The translations under genes and the position numbers were made by a program. A model generated the notes under the pieces. The model saw only the letters and a list, made by a program, of their open reading frames with translations, was not told where the DNA came from and ran no database searches. Shown here piece after piece: positions 27,400 through 37,800 of a stretch of DNA of 64,000 bases. The stretch is from Aphodosoma sp045614825 (GTDB lineage: Bacteria; Bacteroidota; Bacteroidia; Bacteroidales; Paludibacteraceae): positions 1-64,000 of the forward strand of contig JAZLDO010000178.1 in NCBI GenBank assembly GCA_045614825.1, written 5' to 3'. Position 1 is the stretch's first letter, and each line of letters begins with the position of its first letter.

Positions 27400-30300
27400 A
27401 TGAATAAGATTTTATTTCAAATATTATTACCCATATTATTGTGGATGCCCCAATGTATATTGGTAGCTCAGACTATATCAATTCCATATTTTTGTGGGTT
27501 TGAAGATTCTGCTGATAATTCAGCATGGAACATGAATGTTGAAGCCACTCAAGCTACAGATCAATGGATGATTACTAATATTGATTATAGTGAGGGTAGC
27601 AATGCATTAACTATTTCGTGCGATGGTGGACAAAAAGCGACTTTTGGTTCTAATCGTAATATGATAGTAGCTTACCGTCGAATGAAAATGGATACTTCAA
27701 TTACGGTAAATATCTCTTTTGATTGGAAATGTGAAGGTATAGAAGATGTGACGCAATTGAATTTTTATTTTCTACCCGCAGGTGCTGTTAGAGATGAGTC
27801 AGAGTTGAAATCATTGAGTAATTCTGCAGATTTACCTCGTATCTTAAGTCGTCCGATGGGGATGTATTATGGTAGTAATGATTGGGTGAATAGTATCGCA
27901 ATAGAACAATTGAGTTTGAATGCTAATGATGAATATTATATGATATTCGCTTGGCAAAATTCTAATACAGATACCACTCAGACGATATTGTCGAAGTATT
28001 CTGTTTCTGTTGATAATATACAGATTACATCGTCATCGTGTCCAGAACCTGATAATTTGCAGTATAAATCAGGTTGTGATACGTTGTTTATTTCTTGGGA
28101 TGGATATACTGAACTATATGAATTTCAGTATAAGGTTTCAGGTGATAAAGATTGGAAATCTTTGCCAAAGAGTAAAGAAAAGAATGTTGTTTTACCAGGA
28201 CTTCAAGAAGGTGCTTACGATGTCAGAGTTAGAGGGTTGAATGAAACAACTAAAGATAAAAGTGCATGGCGATCTCTTAATGAAGTGATTTGTTTTTGTC
28301 CAGATAGGCATTGTATTAATTATGTAGATTTGAATCGTTATGGGGTTACATGTTTGTATGGTGAGGCAACTAATCCTACTGATATGAGGTTATCTCCTAC
28401 GAATTGGGGAGAAACCGGAGCTGGTGCGATGGATTATGGTTCACGTGATATTCGTAGTCGTCATACTGTGAATTGGCGTCAGAAAGAGTATGATCCTCGT
28501 ACTGGTAATAATTTGCGCACTATACCTGAAGGTTCTTTGGCTTCTGTTCGTCTTGGTAATTGGGATAATGGGAAACAAGCTGAAGGCATCGTCTTTGATT
28601 ATGTTGTAGATACTGCTCAAGCTGATATTATTTTGATGAAATATGCTGTTGTCTTAGAAAATCCAGGTCATGGTCCAGCTGAAGACCCATATTTTGGTCT
28701 TGAAATATTGGATAGTAATTTTGTTGAGATTGACCCTGTGTGTGGTTCTTTTGATTTTACTCCAACTAATAGTAATATTGTTTGGAAAAAAAACAAAGGC
28801 TATGTATGGAAAGATTGGACTGCTATTGGATTGAATTTGTCGCAATATCATGGTCAAAGCATAAAAATTCGTTTGACTACGCAGGATTGTGTTAGAACTG
28901 CTCACTGTGGATATGCTTATTTTACATTGGATTGTGTTGATGCTTCGATTAGAAGTACGAGTTGTGGAGAGACTATCAATATGCAAATGGAAGCTCCAGA
29001 GGGATTTGAGTATAAATGGACACGAGGAGATAATCGTGAACCTGTAGATGGTGGAAATCAAAAGAGTATAAGTATTCCTGCTGATGATATTGAAACTTAT
29101 TATTGTGAAGTAGGTTACGTCGGACTTGAAGGTTGTGGATTTGAATTGCATACAGAGGTTAAACCTCGTTTCCCTTTTGCTGATTTGGTTTGTGAACATA
29201 GACCGGAGAATTGTGAAAACAAAATAGTTCTTAAGAATAAAAGTTGTGTTCATACTCGTATTGATGGTGTAGATACTCCTACGTCAGAAAAGTGTGAGAC
29301 GTATCGTTGGAAAATCAATGATGGTGATAGTGAGTATGAATATATATCAGAAGATGTCGAACTTAGAATCCCTAAAGAGGGAGATACACTTGTGGTTTCA
29401 CTATTTTCATACCTTTCGAGTGAAGCTTGTCAAGATGATACTACAATGACTATTTATGTTCCTGCTATCTACGAACATTATGATACTATTCGTGCTGAAA
29501 TTTGCGAAGGTGATATTTATATGTTTGATAATCAGGGTTGGGGTGAAGCTGGAGAATATGTTTCTAAGAAAAGTAATATTTGGGGGTGTGATAGTGTTAC
29601 GACGTTATATTTAGATGTTGTAGCACTGCCTGATACAATTTTTGTGTATGACACAATTTGTAAAGGTGAAGTTTATTCTTTTAGAGATAAGAATTTAAAT
29701 ACTAAAGGACGTTTTGAATTTAATGTGGTTAATGAAAAAGGTTGTGATAGTGTGTTTGTTGTTTACTTGGATGTTATTGAACCATTGGGTGTTGTTATAG
29801 ATAATCAAGATCTTTTTGCATGTGCTGATGATGATAGCTTGTGTATTTCTTTTAATGTAAATGAAGGTATGCGATTGCCGACTGAGTATTCTTTGTATTT
29901 TAATGATTTTGCCAAAAGTATGGGGTTTGTTGATGTCGTTAGTGCTATCTTTGATGAGGAAAACATGTCGTTGTGTTTGGATATACCTAAAGATTGTCGT
30001 CCTAATAGTTATAATGTTACTATTTCTTTTGTAGATACAACAGGGGTTTGTGGCGATGTATCGGTGGATTTAGATTTTGATATTTATTATGCATCATCTA
30101 TTTTGGAAGCTAAATTTGGTAATTTGATTACTATTTATGATTCGGTTCATAATGGCGGTTATAGTTTTGTTGATAATGAGTATCGTTGGTATAAAAATGA
30201 TAAAATAATCTTAAATGAAAAGGCTTCTTTTATTTATCTTGGAGAGGATAGTGAGTTTAATGGGGTGGATTGCTATTATTTGGAGGCTAAGCGTAAAGAT

Positions 30301-30600
30301 GATGGTGTTGTAATGAGAACTTGTGAGATTTGTCCAGAAATGGAAACTAAAATTGATGATGTTTTTGAAGGAGAAGAGTTGATTGATGCAACTATATTTA
30401 CTACAGGTTCGACAATGATAATTGATGATTTTGGAGGTGGATATGTGCAAATATATAGTTGTATTGGACAAATGATTAGTTCTTGTGTGGTTGATTCTGG
30501 TAGTCGTGTAGAGATTGATCTTCCTAATATGAGAGGTTTTTATCTTTTAAAGATTATTGGAGAAGAATTTGATGGAGTATATAAAATTTGGGTTAAATAA
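27400..30600 (+). CDS. T9SS surface protein, paralogue A (1066 aa)
   Basis: A signal peptide (about 1-23, ending CILVA) is followed by a jelly-roll module (IPYFCGFEDSADNSAWNMN) and an FN3-like domain. The shared middle domain follows: CFCPDRHCINYVDLN, SRHTVNW, GSLASVRLGNW, VVLENPGHG and CGYAYFTLDC. Then come a PKD-like segment, two CEGDIYxF...GCDS repeats and a C-terminal T9SS domain (GGGYVQIYSCIGQMISS ... GFYLLKI ... YKIWVK). It lies nine bases after the previous gene and ends the operon at a strong terminator. It is the closer relative of the protein at 40935, with stretches of identical DNA. It is probably a surface partner of the giant protein; no catalytic site is seen. Confidence 0.85.
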   Translation: MNKILFQILLPILLWMPQCILVAQTISIPYFCGFEDSADNSAWNMNVEATQATDQWMITNIDYSEGSNALTISCDGGQKATFGSNRNMIVAYRRMKMDTSITVNISFDWKCEGIEDVTQLNFYFLPAGAVRDESELKSLSNSADLPRILSRPMGMYYGSNDWVNSIAIEQLSLNANDEYYMIFAWQNSNTDTTQTILSKYSVSVDNIQITSSSCPEPDNLQYKSGCDTLFISWDGYTELYEFQYKVSGDKDWKSLPKSKEKNVVLPGLQEGAYDVRVRGLNETTKDKSAWRSLNEVICFCPDRHCINYVDLNRYGVTCLYGEATNPTDMRLSPTNWGETGAGAMDYGSRDIRSRHTVNWRQKEYDPRTGNNLRTIPEGSLASVRLGNWDNGKQAEGIVFDYVVDTAQADIILMKYAVVLENPGHGPAEDPYFGLEILDSNFVEIDPVCGSFDFTPTNSNIVWKKNKGYVWKDWTAIGLNLSQYHGQSIKIRLTTQDCVRTAHCGYAYFTLDCVDASIRSTSCGETINMQMEAPEGFEYKWTRGDNREPVDGGNQKSISIPADDIETYYCEVGYVGLEGCGFELHTEVKPRFPFADLVCEHRPENCENKIVLKNKSCVHTRIDGVDTPTSEKCETYRWKINDGDSEYEYISEDVELRIPKEGDTLVVSLFSYLSSEACQDDTTMTIYVPAIYEHYDTIRAEICEGDIYMFDNQGWGEAGEYVSKKSNIWGCDSVTTLYLDVVALPDTIFVYDTICKGEVYSFRDKNLNTKGRFEFNVVNEKGCDSVFVVYLDVIEPLGVVIDNQDLFACADDDSLCISFNVNEGMRLPTEYSLYFNDFAKSMGFVDVVSAIFDEENMSLCLDIPKDCRPNSYNVTISFVDTTGVCGDVSVDLDFDIYYASSILEAKFGNLITIYDSVHNGGYSFVDNEYRWYKNDKIILNEKASFIYLGEDSEFNGVDCYYLEAKRKDDGVVMRTCEICPEMETKIDDVFEGEELIDATIFTTGSTMIIDDFGGGYVQIYSCIGQMISSCVVDSGSRVEIDLPNMRGFYLLKIIGEEFDGVYKIWVK

Positions 30601-30616
30601 AATTTATATATTGGAG

Positions 30617-30662
30617 AAAGAGGCTGCGTCAAAATGTAAATTTTGGCTCAGCCTCTTTTAGA
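30617..30662 (+). terminator. Terminator of the first surface-protein operon
   Basis: AAAGAGGCTG (30617-30626) pairs with CAGCCTCTTT (30649-30658). An inner TCAAAAT / ATTTTGG stem and a short T-rich tail follow. Confidence 0.85.
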
Positions 30663-30799
30663 TGCGACTGGATAAAGTGCAAGGCGTTGAAATTTAAGTT
30701 GTAAGGAGTGAGCTAAAGTACATGACTGAGATTTAATATTGCCAACAACGCAGCAATTTGGTGTTGAATCTACACAGTTTTACTAATTTTTTATATTGG
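30663..30799. other. Non-coding spacer, possible IS remnant
   Basis: No ORF or clear motif is seen. The style (GCGACTGGATAAAGTGCAAG, AACAACGCAGCAATTTGG) differs from the neighbouring genes and may be the remains of a mobile element. No transposase is visible. Confidence 0.3.
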
Positions 30800-31153
30800 T
30801 GTCCGATAAAAAATAAATAAACTGCAGAGGATACTAATAAGTAAAAGTAAGGAAAGATAAATTCATGAGAGGGGGGGGGACTTGCTTTTTATATTTTTTA
30901 TTGTTCGACCCATTTAGGGTCGTGTTTGGAGTGGATATTTTTTAGCCGCAAGTGATTTTTTTCGCTTCGCTTAAAATTACATGCGGTTAGATATTGTTCG
31001 ACCTCGTTGAGGTCGATAGATTTAGCATTATATGAATTAGCGGATGAACGAGTTGTGTATTCATATTTTGTGTTGAAAGGACACGGCACGCCATGTTCTT
31101 ACTTTATGTGTTGAATTGAAGACTAAATTATAACAATTAATTTTTATCGGACA
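30800..31153. mobile_element. 354-bp element with 13-bp inverted repeats (MITE-like)
   Basis: TGTCCGATAAAAA at 30800-30812 and its exact inverse at 31141-31153 bound a stretch without a transposase. Inside are two direct copies of ATTGTTCGACC (30900-30910 and 30993-31003). Each starts a small palindrome (CGACCC...GGGTCG and CGACCT...AGGTCG). A nine-G run lies at 30871-30879. No clear target-site duplication is visible. The layout fits a deleted IS or a non-autonomous element. A 62-codon minus-strand frame inside is judged not real. Confidence 0.5.
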
Positions 31154-31172
31154 GCATTTAATTTTTTATTTA

Positions 31173-31204
31173 TTTGTTTGTGTAAAAAATAATTCTTACT
31201 TTTG
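31173..31204 (+). promoter_or_regulatory. Promoter upstream of the truncated BspA-like gene
   Basis: TTTG (31173-31176), 20 nt, TACTTTTG (31197-31204). The words around the -7 box (AAAAAATAATTCTTAC) also occur at the promoter at 333-364. The leader to the GTG start is about 235 nt and includes 31320-31345, a 26-base match (one mismatch) to 49130-49155. Confidence 0.6.
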
Positions 31205-31444
31205 TAGTTGTATTCAATGTTGATTGGTTCATTATGGGATTGGAGACTAAGGTGGTTGATTGTTAGGATCTATGTTTTTTGTATCTAAATGTACAACATT
31301 TTTTGCTTTCGCTTTTTGACGGTTTTCTACGGCACAGTTTGCTTGAGGGTATGGTAAGGGTAAGGAGAGGGTTTTATTTGTACATTTTTGATAAGTTGTT
31401 GATTATAATTAACTTGAAATATTAACTTGTAAATTATAATTGTT

Positions 31445-31813
31445 GTGAGGAAAATTTACTTTTTATTGATTGCATTGCTATGTAGTGCGACAATGGTATT
31501 TGCTTATGATGCCGAAATTGGTGGTATTTATTATAATCTTAACACTGAAACTAAAACAGCCGAAGTTACTCATGATGGAATATGCGATGATAATAATGGT
31601 GCTGGATATACACTGAAGATTGTAATTCCTGAAAAAGTAAGTTATAATCATGTTGAGTATAGTGTAACTTCAATTGGGAATAGTGCTTTTGAGAAATGCG
31701 GTTCTCTTTATTCTATCACAATCCCTAATAGTGTAACAACTATTGGTTGGTTTGTTTTTTTCGGATGTTCATCTCTTGTTGAAGTGGATATACCTTATAG
31801 TGTTATTGTATAA
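31445..31813 (+). CDS. Truncated BspA-like leucine-rich repeat protein
   Basis: A signal peptide (RKIYFLLIALLCSATMVFA) and an N-terminal domain (AEIGGIYYNLNTETKTAEV) match the start of BspA-like surface proteins. Two LRR_5-type repeats follow (VTSIGNSAFEKCGSLYSITI; VTTIGWFVFFGCSSLVEVDI), and then the frame stops at 122 residues. Typical members have many more repeats and a C-terminal anchor. The start codon is GTG where homologues usually have ATG. It is most likely a decayed or truncated copy, since it lacks a sorting domain. It lies directly in front of the second giant gene, next to a repeat-rich gap. Confidence 0.65.
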   Translation: MRKIYFLLIALLCSATMVFAYDAEIGGIYYNLNTETKTAEVTHDGICDDNNGAGYTLKIVIPEKVSYNHVEYSVTSIGNSAFEKCGSLYSITIPNSVTTIGWFVFFGCSSLVEVDIPYSVIV

Positions 31814-31828
31814 TAATCTTATTGTATG

Positions 31829-31859
31829 TTGTTTATTATAAAATATTTTTGTATCTTTG
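31829..31859 (+). promoter_or_regulatory. Promoter of the second giant gene
   Basis: TTG (31829-31831), 20 nt, TATCTTTG (31852-31859). It lies downstream of the first ATG of the open frame (31822), so translation must start at 31894. Confidence 0.75.
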
Positions 31860-31893
31860 CAAGTCTAAAAAAACGTTAATAATTTTATTGTTT

Positions 31894-34800
31894 ATGAAAA
31901 GATATTTATTAAAATCTGTTATTTTAGTTGTTTTATTGTTTGCTTCATTTGTTCTTTCTTCACAAGAATATGGAGCTGTATTGGATGAAAGTTTTGAAAA
32001 TGGAATTCCAAGTGGATGGGTACAAGAGAAAATATATGGAGATATTGATTGGGTTGTTGAGAGTGGTAACTTATCTCAACCAAGGAATGCGTATGATGGA
32101 AACAAAAGAGTTGCTTTTCGAAATACCAATAGTGTTACAACTAAAGCAAAAACACGTTTAATCTTGCCAGTAGTTGATATATCTCAATTATATCAACCTA
32201 TCCTTGTTTTTGCTCATGCACAAGATAGATGGACTTATGATTTTGATACTTTAAGAGTTTTGTATCGTACTTCAGAAGAATCGGATTGGGTGCAACTTAA
32301 GGTTTTTGATAAATATATTTCAAAATGGCAGGTTGATACATTGCCATTGATGCAAGCGTCAAAAACATTTCAATTGGCTTTTGAAGCGACTGATAATCTT
32401 GGTCGTGGTGTTGTTATTGATAAAGTTGTTGTTCGCTCTTCTCCTGATTGTTATGAACCAGAACTTTTTGTTTCAAATATTTCTAATGATACGGTTGATG
32501 TTGGCTGGTATGGTGTGTGGGATGCAGAATCGTTTAGTTTGAAAGTTTCTAAAGAGTTATTGAGTATGGAAATGCTTAATGACCCTAATCATAAAGCAGA
32601 TGTGCTTGATATTGTTGTGAGTGATGTTTATGAGTATACAGTTAAAAATCTTGAAATTAACACAAAATATTATTGTTATGTTCGTTCTAATTGTTATGAT
32701 GATAAAAGTATTTGGGTAGTAGATTCGTTTACAACAGCGAATTTGTTAGAACTGCCTTATTTTGAGGATTTTAATTTGCCTGCAACGCCAGGTTTTCCAT
32801 CTTATTTGAATTCATGGTATTTTGGTTCTTCTGATGATGTTGTAACACCATATGTAAATACTGGGCGTACCAAATATTTAGAAAATTATTCAAAAGATGC
32901 TTCGTTCGTTTTGAGTTTTTATGCTGCACATTATTTTGAAAATGATTTGGTGGGTGGCCTTAAAACTAAACCGTATATTCCTGGTGGTAGTTATTCTTAT
33001 GCAGCAATGCCTAAGTTGTCTGATGAAGTTGATATTACTGATTTGTATTTGTCGTTTAGTGCAGTTTCTTATGAGTTTAATTCTGCTACAGATTTGTCGG
33101 CTATTATCGTAGGTGTTATGACCGATCCTTATGATAATATGACTTTTGAATCTGTTGATACTATAATGTTGCCCGAAGTTCGTTTCTTTGAAGAAGCGGT
33201 TGTTTCTTTCGAGAATTATAAAGGGAATGGTAAGTTTATTGCCTTTATGTCGGATTTTGCAGTTAATAATGCTTTTGACTTAGATAATTTGAAAGTGGAT
33301 TATCGTCAAGATATACTAAAAATAAATCAATTTACGATAGGTGTGCCTTCTGCTAATTCTGTTAAATTAGGATTCGATTTGCAATATCCTCAATATGAAG
33401 TAGTTGTTTCGAAAACTGAGTTGGCTGATAGTCTTTTGTCTTCGGCGCAAGATGTAGTCCGTAAAGTTATTTCAAATAATGGTGTTATTGAAGGCTTGGA
33501 TGCAGCAACTGAATATAGAATTTATGTTAGAGGTATTGTCGGAGACAAAAAAGGCGAGTGGGGTAATTGCCGATTTGTTCGTACTCCTGGACGTGTATTG
33601 GATTTGCCTTGTGTTGTAGATGAGGTAGAAACTGATATTTATCATATTCGTCTTGGTAATGCACCAACTATTTATAAGAGTATGCATTCTAATGTAGTTA
33701 TGCATTCTAATTCTACTTATATTCCAACTTTTGTAGGTGGATATAACTCTGTAGCACCTTCTGATTATGTGTTCTTAACAGAACTTACGAATGAAATAGA
33801 TTGTTGGTCGGCTATGGTATTCCCACAATTGCCAAAGGTTGATGGTACTCGTATAAGTTTTTATGCTTGTTCGCCTAATGCAGGTTATAAAGGTTCTGCT
33901 GTGGTTGGACTTATGTCGGATGCTAATGATTTTTCTACATTTAAGGCTATTGATACGTTGTCGTTTTCTTCAACTAAAATTAATCACTATTTTTATGATT
34001 TGAATGGTTATGGTGAGGAATATAAATTCTTTGCAATTTATGCGGATTTAGAAAATGTGTTAGGTAGCAATAGATTTATTGTTGATAAAGTTAGATATTC
34101 AGAAATTCCTTCTTGTCCTACAGTTTCAAACGTACAAGCGAAAATGGACTTAATTAATCCATCAAAAGTTGAACTTAGTTGGGATGACGAAGATGTTGTA
34201 GCTTGGAAAGTTAGATTGTCGAAAACAAAATATGAATTAGAGGCTATGTACAATGATGTATCAGGTTATGACTTTGTATATGATGATACAGTGGCAACTA
34301 ATAGTATTGTATTTACAGAATTAGAATTTCCAAATGTAGATTATTATTATACAATTCAAGCTGTTTGCGAGGAGATGGATGGAGAATGGTCTGCAATGGG
34401 AAGTTTTACTACTGGATGTTATGCAGAAGAACCAATTCCTTATTCTGAAAATTTTGATAAAGAAAATTATGTTACAGGCAAAAATCATGTTGGATTTGCT
34501 GTGCCTTGTATGATTTCTCAGCAAGTAGTTAAAGATGGCAAATATTATCCTTATTTGACAACTGCGCAAAAAAAATCAGGAAAAAATTCTTTATGTTTCA
34601 TAAAATCATCAGAGGTAAATTATAGCAATCTTTATGTGGCATTGCCAAAAATGAGTAAAGCCATTAATGAATTGCAGCTTTCATTTATGATGTATAATAA
34701 GGACTTACATCAATCTGTATCGGTTGGTGTGATGACTGCTCCGAATGATACACTTTCTTTTGTAGAGATAGCTGAAGTTGTAGCTAATACAGAAAAATCT

Positions 34801-37800
34801 TGGACTAAATATACTGTTACTTTTGAAGATTATGTGGGTGATGCAGAACATATTGCAATAAAAGTAAATGATGAATGTCAATCTAAACAAGAGTTTTATA
34901 TTGATGATATTTTGGTTGAAGATTTCAATTCGTGTGTGCGTCCTAAGAATGTGAATGTTAAGGAGATTACAGATGAGTATGTTGAATTTGAATGGGCAAA
35001 AACGACATTTGTTTCTCAATGGTGTGTTGCCGTAACAAAACTAAAAGATAATATATCTTCATATCTTGATAATCCTACAACAGCTTCTCAAGTAGCTGTT
35101 AAGATTGATACAGTTATGACTAATCCGTATAGAATGTTGGGATTAGATGCTAATACGACATATTATGTATATATAAAATCAATGTGTGGCGATAATGGAT
35201 ATAGCGAATGGTCTAATCCTGTAGCTTTCTATACACCTAAAGAGGTTATGACTCCAGCCGAATTTGGGGTAGAAAATTTTGACACCTATGGTAGTGGAAA
35301 GGGTATATATCCTTCTCATTATATTGTTGGTAATGTAATGATAACTTCGTCTAATCCATCAACAACACAACAAAATTATATACCTTATTGTTATAAAAGT
35401 AGTTCATCTACATATAAGGCTTCAGGATCGTCATCTTTGCGTTTCCAATCTTCGTCAAGTTATAATGGTGCGTATGCTATTACTTCACGATTTGACATAG
35501 ATGATATATCTACATTGCGTATGAAATTGTGGGCATCTGCAGGTAAAGATGAATATTTATCGGACAAATATGCTCATGCTCTTGTGGTTGGTGTTGTTAC
35601 CAATCCAACTAATCTTGCTACATTTGTGGCGGTTGATACTTTGGATTTATCGCTTGGAGGTGATTATGTTGTACATTTTGATAATTATAAATATGATTAT
35701 AATGGCGATAAAGGCAAATATGTAATGTTTTTGTCGGAATTTTCGAAAGATAATTATGCGTTTATTGATGATGTTCAATTTGATATAATGCCATCTTGTT
35801 ATACAGCGTTTGAGTTTGATTCTATAGATTGTAATTCAATAAAGGTTAATTTTATAAAAGGTAAAGCACCTTATCAGTTAGTATGTTCACCTATATTGCT
35901 TCGTGCAACAGAATTGAGTAATCAAATTCCGATTGAGATTGCTACAGGTAATAGTATTGATATAGATACTCTTGCGTCAGGAACTGAGTATTATTTCTAT
36001 GCGCGTTCTAAATGTGATGGTGTTAAGTGGAGTGATTGGACTTCGGTAGAATTTGTTCGTACTGAATGTCTTGATAGTATTACATTGCCATTTTATGATG
36101 GATTTGAAAGAAATATTGCAACTATGGCAACAGCTATTCCTGTTTGTTGGTTTGCAGATGGAGATCCTTGTGCTATTCTAAATTATAATACAGGCCAGCG
36201 TGGGGTATATTTCGAAGCTGCAAGTAAAGCACAACCTTATCTTGTTTCTCGTGGTATAGATGTTGATAATTTAAATTCTTGTTTCATTGAATTCTTTGCT
36301 AACTCGAGTAAGTATGGTAGTGAAATGAATGTTATTGTAGGTGCTGTTGAAGATATTGAAAATATAGCCAATTCGTTTGTTGCTATTGATACAATTGCTT
36401 TAGGTTGGACCGAGTTTACTTGGCATAGAGTCTCTTTTGATAATTATCAAGGGCAAGGTAAGCATATTGCATTTACGACTAATTATGATTTGAATGGTCG
36501 AAAAGTTGGAGGTTTTTATTTGGATGATGTAACAATTGGAAGATTGCCAAATTGCATGAATCCTGAGTTGTTTGTATTAAATAATAGAACAAATGTAAGT
36601 TTAGACCTTTCGTTTAAGCATAAGGGAGCTTTAATATATGAATGGAGATATGGTTTTGTAGGTTTTGATGTAGAAACCGAAGCTATTAAAACTTTGCAAA
36701 CAGAAAATACAAATATTCATATTGATAGTCTTACAATGAATACCGAATATGAAGTTTATGTAAAAGCAATCTGTTCTGAATTTGAATCAACAGATTGGGT
36801 TTATGTAGGTAAATATTCAACATTGAATGATTATATAAATACATTGCCATATTATTGTAATTTTGATGAAGAAGACGAGGCCTCAAAATGGATATTTGTT
36901 CAAAATAATCAAACAAATAAATGGTATATTGGTTCTGATAGGGAGTATATAGTTTCTGATTCTGCAAAGATAAATGATAAGGCATTGTATGTCTCATCTG
37001 ATAATGGAGCACATGTGTTTTATGGAAAAGCAGAGTCTTATTCTTGGGCTTACCGTTCAATTTATCTCGAAAAGGGTGTTTATACAATATCGTATAAATG
37101 GAATGTTGCAGGTTATGCTGAATCGGCTTATCCATTTGATTATGTTGATGCATTTTTGATGCCTGTTAATTATATGTTTAATGCAGGTAGCAATGAAATA
37201 ATTCTTGGTGACGGTTCGTCTTCAAGTATTTATGCCGATTGTATCTCGTTACCTAATGGTGTTATAAATATTACGAATGAGAATAGTCTCTCAGGCATGT
37301 GTGTTAATGGTTTGTTTTCTGCATCTGATTGGAAATCTACAACAAAAGATATTATAGTAACAGAAGAGGCTGGTATATATAATATTCTTTTCTATTGGAC
37401 CAATTCTTCAAACAAAGAAGGTTTTTCGGCTGTAATTGATGATATTTTGATAGAGGAGAATTTCTGTGTAGCTCCGTACGACTTACGTTTGGTTGGTTAT
37501 GATATAGAGTCTGTTCATTTTGATTGGAAGTCACATGTAGATGAGGTTAAATATGCGTTTAAATTAACAACCGTTAGTTCATCAAATCCAGATTTGTTAA
37601 GCGAAGATTATGTAGTATTTACTGATACATTGGAATCAACGTCGATTGAAATAGATGTTTTAGATGCGAATACGACATATTATGCCTATGTGAAAGCTAT
37701 TTGTAATGATTTCTCTTCTACTGATTGGAGTAATTGTGTTGAATTTACTACACCTTGTGCAGCATATACAATTAATACTACTTATTCATTTGAAGATGGC

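Noticed and set aside
30898..31089. 62-codon minus-strand ORF in the inverted-repeat element
   Set aside because: It is built from two palindromic repeats (DLNEVEQ-type words). No transposase motif or start context was found.
31822..31893. Upstream start for the second giant protein
   Set aside because: The ATG at 31822 lies before the promoter -7 box at 31852-31859, and the extra residues spoil the signal peptide.
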